Assembly: GCA_003255065.1 (NCBI GenBank)
Contig: QAOA01006669.1
Span: forward strand, 185,507-249,506
Direction: 5' to 3'
Length of the DNA stretch: 64,000 nucleotides
From: Cercis canadensis
Taxonomy: Eukaryota > Streptophyta > Magnoliopsida > Fabales > Fabaceae
Shown here: positions 1 through 12,848 of the stretch, piece by piece
How the letters are laid out: every line of letters starts with the position of its first letter
Position numbering within the stretch: position 1 is the stretch's first letter
The notes under the pieces: model-generated
Databases searched by the model: none
Seen by the model: the letters and a program-made list of their open reading frames with translations, nothing else
Told to the model about the DNA's origin: nothing
Translations under genes and position numbers: made by a program

Positions 1-136
1 GGTTTTAGGCATTTTTATATGTTTCTTTGATTCTTGAAATTCTCATTCTACTTAATTTACAGGTAATTTGACTACTTGGCAACCTAGAGTGACCATAAAT
101 ACATCTTACACGTAATTTATCTTTCTCTTTGTTTAG

Positions 137-254
137 CAATTATGGCTTTACTCAATGGCAATCATATGCAAAAGAAGCAATTCCGATGCTTGAGACGACT
201 TTGCTCTCTACCTCTGCTTCTGTTTGCTATGCTCAGTTTGTTTCTCTCAGATAG
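137..254 (+). CDS. Probable last coding exon of an upstream gene (partial)
   Basis: A pyrimidine-rich tract ending in TTTAG at 136 looks like a splice acceptor. It is followed by an open frame (first base completes a codon) reading NYGFTQWQSYAKEAIPMLET and on to a TAG at 252-254, about 38 residues. The composition is protein-like, with no long homopolymers, unlike the surrounding AT-rich DNA. I do not recognise the protein. The rest of the gene would lie left of the window. A GT-AG pair at 62-136 would give a 75-nt intron, but the frame before it has a stop within about 35 nt, so the preceding exon cannot be placed with confidence. It could also be a chance open frame. Confidence 0.4.
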
Positions 255-474
255 ATCGTATCTCCTTTAATTAACTCACCAATGACTTTCTAGTGTTTCT
301 GTTTTCTTCTGGACCTAGTTATAGATTTTCGCGAGCTTCATTTCTCAAATTTGTACTGTTATATAACAAAAGAGGCGTTTGTGATCAGCCTAGGGTATAT
401 TTAACACCCTAGTTCATTTTAAGCACCACATGATTAGCATAGGGTCAATGACGAGTGAATTTTGATTAATTTAG

Positions 475-790
475 TTGAGTGGGTTTAGGTGAGACTCATT
501 TAATAATTTTGGTGTCATTTCAAAAAAAAATGAATCACTCAATATATACCAAAACAATTAGTTTCTTGTAAATGCATAAATGACACAATATAAAAAATAT
601 ATATATATTCTTCAAAGCATATATTCAAAATTTATCAAAAAAAATTCAATTTTCTTTGACCTAATTAAATTTAAATTTTGTCAATTGTTTTAATATTTTA
701 ATGATACTGAGTTATTAGATTTTTTGATATCTTTGCAATGATACTAAAATTACACTATAAGTCCCGTTAAAACACACCTAAAACTACTCC
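475..790. mobile_element. MITE-like repeat, copy A of a three-copy family
   Basis: The two ends form a diverged inverted repeat. The left end carries GGTTTAGGTGAGACTCATTT and then a TGTCATTTC core. The right end, reverse-complemented, carries GTTTTAACGGGACTTAT and then GTATCATTGCAAAGATATC. Related copies lie at about 33830-34154 and 54889-55203, and all three share the TTTTTTGAxATCTTTGCAATGA motif near the right end. No open frame is present. Boundaries are approximate, and I could not find a clear target-site duplication. Confidence 0.5.
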
Positions 791-873
791 AAAAAAGAAG
801 AGGTAACTTGGCACTTGTCTTTTTACCTTGATTAGTGGAGCCTACAAAATTTCTGTAGCAAATACCAAAGTGC

Positions 874-1180
874 GTGAGTAAATTTGCACTAGTGGATCAC
901 AAGACTCAGACCTTGAAGAAAATGGAAACCCTGTCCAAGGATGATGAAGGGGCTTCTAAATATCATGCAAAGTTTCATAAGAAAGTGGCGATCTTATTGG
1001 ATTGGTGTCTTCGAATTTTTTTTATCAAGAAACAATTTCATTGGAAAAATCTTGTTGGCTTTGTCATACAATAATTTGTTGGGTAAAATTCGGAGAGGTA
1101 TGCAAGCTACAGGGCTTTGATGCATCTACTTAACAAGGAAACTCTTAACCTTGGTGCAGAGCCATTAAAGAAAAAATACC
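874..1180 (+). pseudogene. Possible degraded coding relic (NAB/NET-like resemblance is weak)
   Basis: An open frame at 874-1074 reads METLSKDDEGASKYHAKFHK and then KVAILLD. After in-frame stops, a second frame near 1096 reads SERYASYRALMHLLNKETLN. The two pieces together loosely resemble the actin-binding NAB domain of plant NET/KIP1-like proteins, which has an acidic patch, a Tyr-Tyr-Lys-Lys segment and then a Tyr-Arg-Ala-Leu motif. The resemblance is from memory and weak. The 874 start is GTG, not ATG, and there are stops between the pieces. If real it is a broken fragment, not a gene. Confidence 0.2.
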
Positions 1181-1998
1181 AAGAAGAAAGAAATATATTG
1201 GGAACCTTCAGCTAGTGGTGGAAATATGGATGCAGTCAACCACAAGACGGAACGGAACTGGGATTTGGCTATTGGCTTCTGAGGGACTTTTGCTACGTTA
1301 CCGAAACGCAGTTTTACATGTGTTCACATTATTTTACATCTCTTTAATATTTTAGTTGAGTTAAAATGTAGAAATGCATACATATTATGTAATTTTATTT
1401 AAGTCAAACTGAAATGTAAAAACGCATTTACTCATGAACCACTTACTAATCATTTGTCGAAGCACATCTACATCTACTTGCATCATTCAGTTTCTTTTTT
1501 CTTTGTTCTTTTTTTTGCCAGAAGTGCATCATTTGCATCCATGAACAATCCTCTTAAATGTGCATACAGCAACTTAGCTTGGTTTTTAAAACATAATAAA
1601 CGAAAGGCCAAAACTGTCTCATTCAGACGGCCAATATTCCTTCAAATCCCATAATATCTATCAGTGAAGAAAACCTCTATTTGCCCGCCTAAAACCATAG
1701 GAAAAGGTAATTGACGAAAATGGTAAAACATATAGCGTGCAAACCAAAGACTCAGCTCATTTATCACACTAAATGAAAACTAGAAGAAACACAAACAGGT
1801 TGCTTCAAATTAAAATGAAATAAGCCCACGATTCATATATAACTGACTAAATAACTAGTGTTCCAAAACTACACCAAAACATCTCAGATAAACCAACCTC
1901 CAAAACATCTCAGACTGAATTTTGTTTGCAGGTACAAAAGTCATAAATTATGCTTAATTTGAATGATCCAGAACTCAATTTATCCCTGCTCATGCAGC
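1181..1998. other. Gene-poor stretch including the AGO1 3' UTR
   Basis: No credible coding frame is seen. The right part, roughly 1750-1998, should be the 3' untranslated region of the AGO1 gene that ends at 1999 on the - strand. The left part is AT-rich spacer. Confidence 0.5.
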
Positions 1999-4900
1999 TT
2001 AACAGTAGAACATAACCCTCTTGACATTCTCCTTGAGAGCAGGAAGGGGCCTTACAGCAGCATTTGCACCAGGTGCACGAGTGCTCCGTCCAGCACCACC
2101 ACCCATACCCCCACGTCCAGCAGCAGCACCACTTGTCATTGACCCACTATCTGATGTCTCAGGTTCCATGTAAAATCGGGCTCGGAAAGCAGCCAAATGA
2201 GCATAATATGCAGGGGGCACTGCATAGTATACAAAGCAATAAAATTCATAAATACTTAGGATACGCAATCCACCTGGACCTGAAGAATACTTCTTATTCT
2301 TTGTGTAGTGTGTGTATTTTTGTGTAGGGAGTGTGACAGTACTCACCAATTGAAACAGAACGTGTGCATCTTGCATAACTGCAGAATAAGACACCATATT
2401 CAAGGTCTTAATAATGGTAAAAATTGAAAGTAAAGCCGGAGAACAAGAGGCATAGCACAGCAAACAAATAGAAATGTGATTAAGATATCAAGATTATGAC
2501 TTACGTATAGCAGAGGTTATTGGTGAGGGTTTGGAGAGCATCTGCTGTAAAATTGTTCTCATCCCATAAGACATGGTAATGTGCTGGACGGCTTGTGCCC
2601 TGTGACATTGGACATGTCATCAAGATAAAATCCAACAGTATCAAGTTAAAACCAGCATATAGTAAAGTGGCAAAAGTTATTCTCACCTGTATCCCAGCAT
2701 GGCTACAAAGATAAAAATCAAACTCAGTAGGATGGCAGATTTTGGAGTCTACCACAGTGCCTGCAAAATTTTCAAGTAGTAGATTCATCATTAGATATAA
2801 ATAACTAGGCAAATACGCAAGCATACCATACCAGAAAACAGAAACTACCAGGCAATATATTTCCACTCCGATCAACAGAATGCCTGTCTTGATGGTTGCT
2901 GGCAAAAAGCCTCGTGTGATGACGCTTCTGCACCACCACAAAAGTGACAGGAGGTTGATAGTTTGGCTCAAGGGATGCACATGCCTGAAAGGTTAGAAAA
3001 AAGGTTAAAGGGTGACATGGATGATTCAATGGATGTTGACCAAAAAACAAGAATTTTACCTTCCGAATAGCATCAAGCTCAAACAGCAAAACTTGATAGA
3101 ACTGTCCCTCACTCACACCATCCCTGCAAATAACATAAACATCATTACATTGAGCAATAAAAATAAAAAGGGTCACCAAAATTGAAAGACATAACACTAC
3201 CTGTAAAATATAATGCGCTGTGGCTTCTGCCCTGTGGCCCTCCGGAAGGATATGAGAAGTTCCCTACAATGAAAAAAAATAAACAACATGAGATAATAGA
3301 TTAAACCCCTGAAAATCAATGAAATTTAAAAACCTTTTAAACAAAGATAAAAGCCAAGGACACAATATTATAACATAAAGCAGAAGCGAAGTATGGATGC
3401 ACGCTCAGTCACATAAAGGATAGACGAGAGAGAAAGAGAGAATACTTGATCATTCCACCAGTTACTGTCCCTCTCACTGGATCTTGCCATTGCTTGAAAA
3501 GGTCTTGAATGAGCTCCTGTCGATGTGCTTGAGCGCAAACCAAACCAGCATACTTTGTAATTTCAGGCCAATCTTGCGAAGCCACAACCTAAGATTCAAC
3601 CATAGGTTTATTTCATTTAAGTGGAAGAGTTAGAAAACAACCAAAACCTAGCCAAGTTGAACCCAAAAATAGTTCAACATACAGCTGCTATCGATGGACT
3701 TGAATCCTCTCCAGGATGTGGATGAGTAACATCAGCTCCGAAAATAATTGTGGGCCGATCACTGACTAATGGTATGCGCCGGGAAATTGCATCAACAAGC
3801 ACTGTGTTCCTTCCACCAACCTTCACATTAATTTTCAAAGCCACATTAGCAAGGTACTGCTTGCTCATTTTGTAGACATGCTTAGTCAAGCAGCACTGGG
3901 AGACAAGCCCAAGATCAGTCTCACATATACGTTTCAAGTCACCTGCACAAGAGATTAGAACATGTCCAATGAGCCACACTGGCTTTTTTTAAAGTAAGGG
4001 AAAATCAGGAGACACAGAATTGTGCAATGCGTGCATCTTTACCATAAAGAGAGCCATTATTATCAGGCAAAATAACAATAAGCAGATCAAGCTCCTTTCC
4101 GGGCAGTTTAGTCATGGCATCATGATACCGAGTTTTCAAAACCTTCTCCACCTGGTCAGGGCGGGCACTGAGCGGGGGAAGTACTGGCTCCGGATTAAAT
4201 GCCTAAATGCATTCCATCAGATAGATCAATTATTCTAAGAAAACAAAAAAATCAAGATTCAAGAACAGCTGGGAAACAGAAATACAAACAAAGGGATATC
4301 ACCCATACCATGCCAGATATATAACACATTTGGGCAAGCTCATAGCAAAATCCACGAGCCACGCTATCTTGAATATGCCTTGAAAAATTTATGCAGATCC
4401 AGTTGTTAACCGTACCACCATTGACCATTTTCTGAAAGAACAGTAATATAGAAACATATTATTCAATAATCAATCATCAAGAAGAACAAAAGGTGAATAT
4501 ATTACAAACAGAATAAGCACTATGTAATGATCTTATGCATGAAAGAGATGCATTTGAAAACATATTAATACAATATGTGCAAAATGGAAGTACAAGCAAT
4601 GAACTTGTGCCTTTTCTTAATGACAATCACATAATTTAGCCCATTGAAATATGACAAACAAACAAACAAATATACCTTATTCATCATATTCCACTGGCCA
4701 ACTTGTGGTAGGCAATCCTTTTCTCTACCTGTATCATGATACTTAAGCTGCAGAAAACAAAGGTTCATTTTCATTAATAGAACCCAATTTTTACAAGTGC
4801 AAATGCAATGAACCTGATTAGTAATGAGAGAAATTTCAGAAATATATACCCAGGGAGCAGGAAGAATGCGAGCTTCAACTTGCGCAAGCTTCTCACTGAT

Positions 4901-7900
4901 TTTGATTCCAAATTCTTTTGCATAAGGATCTTCATGGTAAGCATTGTGATGAACAGTCTGAACATTTACAACAAAGAATGCTTAGATAAACAAAGACAAC
5001 ACTTGAAGTATATATAAATAATAATAATCCAGATTCTGGGGACCAGCACATTACATGCAGCTTCACGAGAGAAACAATCAACAGTAAATTATCACCTCAG
5101 CATAAAAACTCCTCATATCATATAAATATAACAAAAACTACACATAAAGACAACCCAAGACCAGGTCAGCAATGGCTCATTAAATCTCCAATCAGCTCAA
5201 AGCCCTAGCATATTGTAAAAATAAGTACTCATTTGGTTTATATGCCCACAGCCCTCAGATTAAAGAATTAATGCCAAAAATTCCGGTATAAAGTACATCA
5301 CTTCAAAACATGAGTAATTTACAAAAGCATGCCTAGAGCAAACTAACACAAGCAGAAGAATCTGAAGTCTCAACTTATCCTTCAGATGGGACCATCAACC
5401 TTCACAAAGCAACCAAGAGCACCAAAGCAAAAAAACAAATGCATAACAAGACAAAGAGAATAACCACAGCCAAGACAATGCACACAATATTTACCACATT
5501 CTTAAAAGGGAAATCATATTAATAAACGACTTGTACCACCAAGCCAAAAAGAATATACAAGAAGCGCAAGACAATTGAAATTCATACCTGCATAATATCT
5601 TTCTCCCTGTCCACAGGACGCTGGCATGTCACTTTCAGCAAAGCAGTAATCTGCCTCTCATTCAACCTCTTAGAGTACCTTTGACCTTCTACTATCTTGC
5701 AAACCTATATCCAGGGCAACCTATTGGCATACACATCCACATGCTACTCAAAAAATTCATAACTTCAGATAATGTTTACCTCCATAGGTAGATAGTTTGG
5801 TCTCTGCTGATTGCCCACTTGTAAACAAGGCCACTGAGTATGTTGAATGACAAATCCATATGTCTCATAGAAATACTCCACAACAGACTTCATTGTACCC
5901 CTCTCATCAACAGGGAATCTAGATTATAGAGAACCTAATAGGTCAGCAAAATAATTTCTATATTGCATAAAAAGCATAGTAGGAACTAAAGCTCACGTCA
6001 GTTCTCTTGTTGCCTGTGAAGTTAAACCAGATATACGATATTTTCTGCGCATGTTTCCACGGTGTGTAACTTCAACTTTGACACCACGAAGAGCTTTTTT
6101 TATCTGTCATCAGAAAATTCAAAGAAGACTCAATGTGTAATTTACTTGAACTAATAGCTGAATATAAAACACCATTACATATTTCATAAGAGCTCAATTA
6201 AATAAAATGAATGGTCATGGAGGCTAGAAATAATAGTGGCACATAGCAACAGGAAAAGGACAGACAAAGGTACATGCAGTGCCACAATATAATAATTACA
6301 TAAATGGACATATTTATCAAGGTAAGGATAGGTGCAAAATATGACCTTCACACGATCAGCATCAGACAATGGTCTAGTGGAGACATCTCTGTTCAGCAGC
6401 TGAGTTACAAAGTCAATTACCGGCAATGGCTCAATGAATGCAGTGGACGACATGTCTGCACACCCATGAACAAAACATCAATCATTTTTTTTGTTCCTAT
6501 CTTTGGTAATTGATCTGATATGAAGAAAACAAAAAACAAGAATCTTGGATGCCTTTATTGCTTCTAGTCTACTAAGATCAAATCCAAATTATCGTCACAG
6601 CCTTCAATATTCATAACTTTGCACATCAATAAATTATCAATTTTTAAAAAGAAATAAACAAAAATATTGACACTATGATCTACTACTATGAAATAACATA
6701 CCAATGTTGAGAGATAACCCCATCTGGGTTGGACGAATACTTTGATAAAAACCACGCCAACTTTCCAATCCCTCACCTAATGGCTGCCTTCGACCAAGAT
6801 CAGGCGAATAAAAAGATCTTCCTACAGGACAATACCTACAATAGCAAAAACCCATTCATCAGCATCAAATACAAGAAGATGAACAAGATGTATTAATGCT
6901 AAGAATACAAGGAACCATATCCATTACCTAGTAGTAGGTAGCTCACGCAGAACAATGTCAAGAACCTGAAGAGCTTCCTGAGGTGCATCAGGTTGCTTCC
7001 CCTGCAAAAAGAGTCCTAAATGATGAAGGTCCGCCCGTGCAGCCAATTTTATCACAACTCTGAATTCTCTCTCTCTCCTGGATTACAACAGAAAGAAAAG
7101 ATTACAATATAAACAAGGACAAATTAAAAGAAAGCAAGTAAAGTTTCATGTGCACAAGATTTAGACCTTTGCCCTCCTGTTCCATCATCTTCGTCAATGA
7201 GGGTGATCTTAAACTCCTTTGTAATAAAAGGAAGTGGCCCAGCAGTGTATAAGCTCTTTCGACCATCATAGGCTGGAAGTCTCTTTCCTAGATGTGACTC
7301 CCTGTATAGCCTAACAAGCTGCTCCATCACAGCACGGTTCACACCACGGGAAGTCACCTCAGGTGTGATGGTAACCTAAATATCCATAGCAAAATAAATA
7401 TTAGTGGTCCCTGAAGGAAAAACCATAGAAATTTATGCCAAGCCAAAGGAAACTTACATCATACTGGTGCAGATCCTTGCTGGGTAACTCAGCAAAAAAG
7501 TGATTAGCCTTGACTATGCACCGGGTACCAGTGCTACCCTTTCCAGGCCGGAGTGGAAACCTCACTGATTTACTGGAGGGGGGAACAGGAGCTGCAGGTT
7601 CTGACTGAATTGTCATCTGAACAAATTGCTGTTCCACTTTTGATGGCTCAGGTGGTTGTGAAGAAGAACTGGCCTCAAATGATGTAGGCTGAGGAGTCAT
7701 TCCAGCTTGATGATATGGAACTGGGGCAGCTTGGTGCAGTTCGGGAACTGGTGGCCGAGATGGGCCACCATAAGAAGGTCCTAAACCGCGGCCACTGCCC
7801 ACACCCCCACCACCACGACCACCACCATATCCTCCACGGCCTCCCTGATGAGAAGGCCCTCCCCTCCCCCTACCTTGATACTCAGCAGGGGCACCATACT

Positions 7901-8117
7901 GCTGCTGGGGTACCCCACGACCGCGACCCCCACCATAACCCCCACGTCCTCCTTGAGGACCCCAACCTCTACCACCTTGGTGTCCACCCCCTGCTGCCTG
8001 TTGTGGTGGAGAACTCCTTTCAGCAGGGCGCTGAGAACCGCGACCGCTACCACCACCCTCTTGAGTCTCAGAGCTTTCTCCCCCGCTGGGTACTTCAGTC
8101 CTTCTCTTTCTCACCAT
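1999..8117 (-). CDS. AGO1: ARGONAUTE1, small-RNA-guided slicer
   Basis: AGO1 loads miRNAs and siRNAs and cleaves or represses complementary RNA in nucleus and cytoplasm. Coding exons (5' to 3'): 8117-7458, 7375-7167, 7077-6928, 6835-6702, 6455-6346, 6103-5997, 5918-5780, 5704-5588, 4957-4850, 4747-4676, 4431-4309, 4202-4043, 3942-3683, 3588-3446, 3263-3201, 3123-3060, 2984-2849, 2760-2687, 2599-2505, 2378-2347, 2219-1999. They sum to 3177 nt (1058 residues) with consistent phases and GT-AG ends, close to the usual AGO1 length. The start is MVRKRR, followed by a Gly/Arg/Gln-rich N-terminus (about residues 20-115), then the N, PAZ, MID and PIWI regions. The slicer residues are intact: D767 ([12 protein letters not shown]), D853 ([11 protein letters not shown]), H993 ([11 protein letters not shown]) and the accessory H805. 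The C-terminus is [14 protein letters not shown] 630-nt intron lies at 4958-5587. Confidence 0.96.
7727..7747 (-). promoter_or_regulatory. miR168 target site in AGO1 coding sequence
   Basis: Read on the + strand, this 21-mer matches miR168 (recalled sequence) except at miRNA positions 1, 2 and 14. Mismatches at 2 and 14 are, from memory, also present in the Arabidopsis AGO1 site. It encodes residues about 124-131 (PELHQAA region), just after the Gly-rich N-terminus, which is the usual place. It implies the classic feedback loop in which miR168 loaded into AGO1 cleaves AGO1 mRNA. Confidence 0.9.
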
Positions 8118-8125
8118 GATGAACA

Positions 8126-9420
8126 CTGCACACATGGAACATCAGCAAAATCTTCAGAGAGGGCATGGAATTATTTCAAAACTCATGGAAGAAGAGAACA
8201 TAAAGAAGTAGAAACAGCCCCCATGACAAACCATTACTTATTTTCCATGTAAGGCATTTCCTGCATATTTCTGAGAAGAGATGTCATAAATTAATTTTAA
8301 TATTTTAGGAATATAAAATAGGTCGAATACACAGCCTATTTGCAGCATCAACAACAGATGACTACATCACTCAAATTATGCACTCAAAAAATACCCACAG
8401 AAACCAGTTATAAAATGGAGTGCGGCGTTAACCACAAAATTCATAATTGCTGAAAGTCAAAAGTTAGGAGTGATAAAGATTGCTACAACACAAACTAAGA
8501 TCTTCCTTTCAAAAAATAACAACTAATATATAAGCTAGGCAAACTATGAGCCATTAATGAAGCCTCAGGTGAACTCAAAATCAATTCAATAGAATGCCAA
8601 CAAGAAATTCGCAAGGGATAGAAAAGGGAAATAATTTTAAAGCTCAATATTGCACAGAAAACCATTGTTGGCAAGTTTAAACACTTAAAAATTTATACAA
8701 CGTGACATTACACTTAATTCCTTCTTTCCATTAACAGGTGCAGAGCAATAAAAGCAAACAAAAGGAGCGAAAAACTTATATTTACAAAAATTATTTCAAA
8801 AACACCTAAAACCGAAATCACCCAGAGTCTCCACATACATTGCAACCAAATTTAACCCAACAATAAAACCAACGAATAATCACGATTTCCACAGATAAAA
8901 TACCAGAGCCAGAACCAATAATTACTTAAAAATTACAATCCAGGTAAAAAAATCCGACGATCTAAAGCACAAGCAATATATATATCCCAAGGCCAAAATC
9001 TCCAAACACAGGACAGATAAAGTAAAAACATAAACCCCAAATCGCTAAAATCCGAAATAGATCTCAGAATCACTAACAAGGACAGCAACAAAAGCCCGCA
9101 CAGAGTAGATCTACACCAGTAGAACACAGAGTAGCACCACAAAAGTTATATATCCAACCCAAGCCAACAATGAAAATAGCAAACAAGCACAACCATCACC
9201 ATCAACAACGAAATCGCATTCAGAACTTACGAAAAGAAAAGCAACCGGAACCTTAAAACCAGAGTGATTACCTCGAAACCGCTATGCGAAAACCGCTTCC
9301 CCTTCTCTGTACCAAGTACAGACGCAGAGAGAGGAGAAAATAAATAACACCGAATTTGTACGACGCACCCACTCTCTCACACACAAGCACTCTCTCACTC
9401 TCTCACTCGGCTTCGCAGAG
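8126..9420 (-). other. AGO1 5' leader: UTR intron and first non-coding exon
   Basis: A GTAATC donor at 9271 (after GGTTTCGAG) and a TGTGCAG acceptor at 8127-8126 define a 1.15-kb intron that ends only 8 nt before the AGO1 start codon. The first exon is 9272 to about 9420 and is rich in GA/CT runs. The intron shows no long open frame. A leader intron in AGO1 is consistent with other plants (family knowledge). The transcription start is inferred; no strong TATA box was seen. Confidence 0.7.
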
Positions 9421-10438
9421 AGAAATTAAAGGGTGAGGCCTACAACTATTGCTGCATCCGTCTGTGAGAAAACAACGAGAATGCCATCCATTTCGCAAGT
9501 TATAAAGTAGGGGTAGATCTTGGTAAATGACCACTCCGTCCCTACACCTTCTCCTCTCTCTCTCTCTCTCTCTTTGGAATCAAAAGCGTTTTTTTTTTTG
9601 GCAAAATAAGGGTGCGGGAACCACAGAAGGATAAGTTTCTGGAGTGTTCCACGTGGATGATGACGCGGCCATTGGGAAGATTTTGAATGGCTAGTAATCC
9701 AACGTGGATGATGATGTGGTTTGCTGACGTTTATCGTTGTGATGCGTGTGTCGGGGGCGACGAGGAGTAAGTGACTCACATGATTGGCCACAACGAATAT
9801 TGATTATGCCAAAATAGCCCAAGGGATAGTGTTGGGTGTTCCCCGCACTCGCGTGGAGAGGAGAAAATGGGGTACTCGCTATTCTCTAAAGAAAAGTGTT
9901 TTCTTGTGAGAATCTATCCGCGAGTTGCCTACAGCTTGTGTGGAGAGTTTGGAAGAACGTTTTCTGAAAAAGGTCAAATTGATTAATAATTGTTAAACGT
10001 GATATAATCAAACTCGTTATCGTTATTGATTGAAAATTATCGACATTCTTAAAATTGTTAATGTTTAATCCGGTTGTTATGTTGTCATTTCTGGAATTTT
10101 CTGCATTTAGATATAGTTACAAAATCAAAATCAAAATGTGCAAACAGTAATACATCTTGTTGACTTTCACCAAAAGAATACATTTTTAATTTAATTGTTC
10201 TTAGATCGTGCTAAATATAATTTTTTTAAAAAAAATTACTGATTTTTCATGTGATCATTCATGATAAACTTTAGCACATTTAAGGCCTTCAAAAATAGTT
10301 TAATGCATTTTAAAAAAAAAAATTATAATAGTAACATTTGTGTAACTATAAAATCTTAACTCAAAACTTCATAATTATGATCATGAACTTAAGATTATAC
10401 GAGTGCCAACCTTTTTCAAATAATATGCGTTGTTACCA

Positions 10439-10469
<31 letters not shown>

Positions 10470-12848
10470 GAAATACATTAATTACATTAATAAATGTAAA
10501 ATTTGTTTGAACATCAACAATGCCTATACAAATTATCACAACTCTCACAAGGTATTTGAAACAATATATCATAATAAAATATACTAAAATTCACGTGGTT
10601 TAATAGTTAAGAGTTTAGATAATTTATAAGAGGTATTAAGTTTAAATTTTTATATTATCATTAAACTAAAAAAAAATACTGAGATATAATGGAAATGTAC
10701 ATTTTTTTTGGGTATACTATACTTTGTACACTCACTTCCACAGGTGCAGAGTTTTTTTTTTTAAAAAAAAAAAATATCTATTGTCATTGTCCTTCATGTG
10801 ATCTTATAAATAGAAATAGTTAAAACTGAAAGTTAGATTTTGGGTAGTAATTAAATCTAATTTATTTATTTTAAAAAAAACTAAAGTCACAAATATGAGG
10901 GATAGTAGACAAGTAATGTCCAGTATTTCTTTGCTGATATTAGGCCCAATGCTCTCTAGCAAGTTTATCGAGTATCACCTTAGTTTATCAATTTTGTACA
11001 ACGGACTAAAAAAGTATACGATATATACTAAAAAATATAAATAATCTTTTTATAATGACTAAAATGTTAATCTTAAGATTAGAAGTTGCCACTTTTATTT
11101 TATACAATTGTAGTAATATTATTATAGTTATAGATGAATAAATAAGTCATATGCCTTTTCATGTTAAAGGCTAATATTTTAAACAAATCATATAAATAAG
11201 TGAACCAAGAGATCAAGTATGTTTTATGATTTTCCCTCATAAAGGTTTTATATTATTAGAAGATAAATATTACTTATATATCTTAAATCCGTACCATTTT
11301 ATATACTGTGGTCTTAATTGAATCTAGGACCATTAAAAAAAATTAAGTGAGTCCAATTAATACTAAATGTGTCATTTTAATTGAGACCCATAATATATGA
11401 AATTATATAAATTTGAGATGTATAAATAATATCGCTCTTCTTTGTAAGTAATTATCATAAACACAGGCACAAACTTTGTACCAACAAAAAAAAAGTCTAT
11501 AAATAAACTTTAAAAGTTTAATGAAAGCCTGGATTGTATCACTTCTTGTTCTGTTGCAAAAAAAATGGCAGGCAAAGTCATTTCTGTCGCTTTTGTTTCC
11601 CAACTACCAAATTTTTAAAAAAGACAAAAGCTCAACTACAAACAGAGGCAAATACAGAGTAAATTTTCATTGCAGTTTTTTTTTTTTTCTTTTGTTTATG
11701 AGATTATAAATCTTTCTTTTACAAAATTTACATCAAATCGTATGGTAGTTAGTTTTCCTTTTTTTTTTCTCCCCTCTTTTCAAGTAGAATTAGTAATAGG
11801 CCAAAAAAAAAAACGAAGAGATCTTAAACTTTTTGAAGAGAAGGAGGGAAGATAGAGACTTATATCATGTATAAAAATTTGATTCTTTTTAGATACTTTT
11901 AATATTGATGTGGTATATATCATATCATATGTGAATAACTAATATATGAATTATATGTGTAGCTGACAATTTTTAAATTTGTTTAAAAAATAGGATAAAT
12001 TATATTTTATATAAATAAAATATAAAAATTACATATTAATAATAGATACTTACTATATAATATGATATGACATACTCATCTGATACTAAAAAATGAGAAG
12101 TAACATTTTGTTTTTGCTAATGTAAGAAGTGACAATTTGATGTTTCTCACATTTTCAGAGTGCAACGTGATTCTTGGGGCCACTGCCTCCTAACATTGGC
12201 GAAGTCAAAATTTAATTTCCATCAACTGTAAAAGAATTTTATACAATTACCTTATATGTTGTTGTGCATCGAAAAAAACTGTTTTAACCGTTTATTGTTG
12301 GTAAAGAATTTTAGTAATTTTAATTAATTAATTTTTGTATTTAATGATGGTATATTAAATTTTATACTAACAACAAATCAAATTTAAACTCATTTATTAA
12401 ACACATACTAATATTTATTACTTTAGAACTTTAGCATGAAAGATTGACATGATAATTTTGATAACATAATGACATTGTTTTTTATTAGTAGAAGTTATTA
12501 AATAGTATAGTATATGAATCGATCCTAACCCATACTTATTAATGTTATTTTATAATTTCTCTAGTGGAAATAACAATTGCAAACTCCTCTTCCATTATGA
12601 GATTAATAAATAAATAGTAATTAGAGGGCCTTGCAGTGTGCGTAATTATTGTATTTTGAATAAAGTCTGCAAGATGCCAACTTGCCTTCCACCACACACA
12701 ATTTTAAGTTCTTATCACTAAAATAGAGATAAAACATTTAAAACAAACAAACAATCCTAAATGATGAAGTGGAAGAATTTTTTTTAAAACAGTAAGAATA
12801 TATTTATTTTGCATATAAAGACTAAGTCACATTGGTTGGCTATATTTA
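9421..12848. other. AT-rich intergenic DNA upstream of AGO1
   Basis: The first few hundred bases should hold the AGO1 promoter, with a (CT)n run near 9553-9574. The rest is AT-rich with many homopolymer runs and a (TA)n(GA)n microsatellite at about 10440-10470. A stretch at about 10590-10670 resembles an old tRNA-derived SINE (TGGTTTAATAGTTAAGAG followed by an A-rich end) but is too decayed to call. No coding frame looks real. Confidence 0.5.

Noticed and set aside
7715-8252. Long + strand frames rich in His, Pro and Thr
   Set aside because: They are the antisense of the Gly/Arg-rich AGO1 first coding exon, whose repeats keep several frames open.
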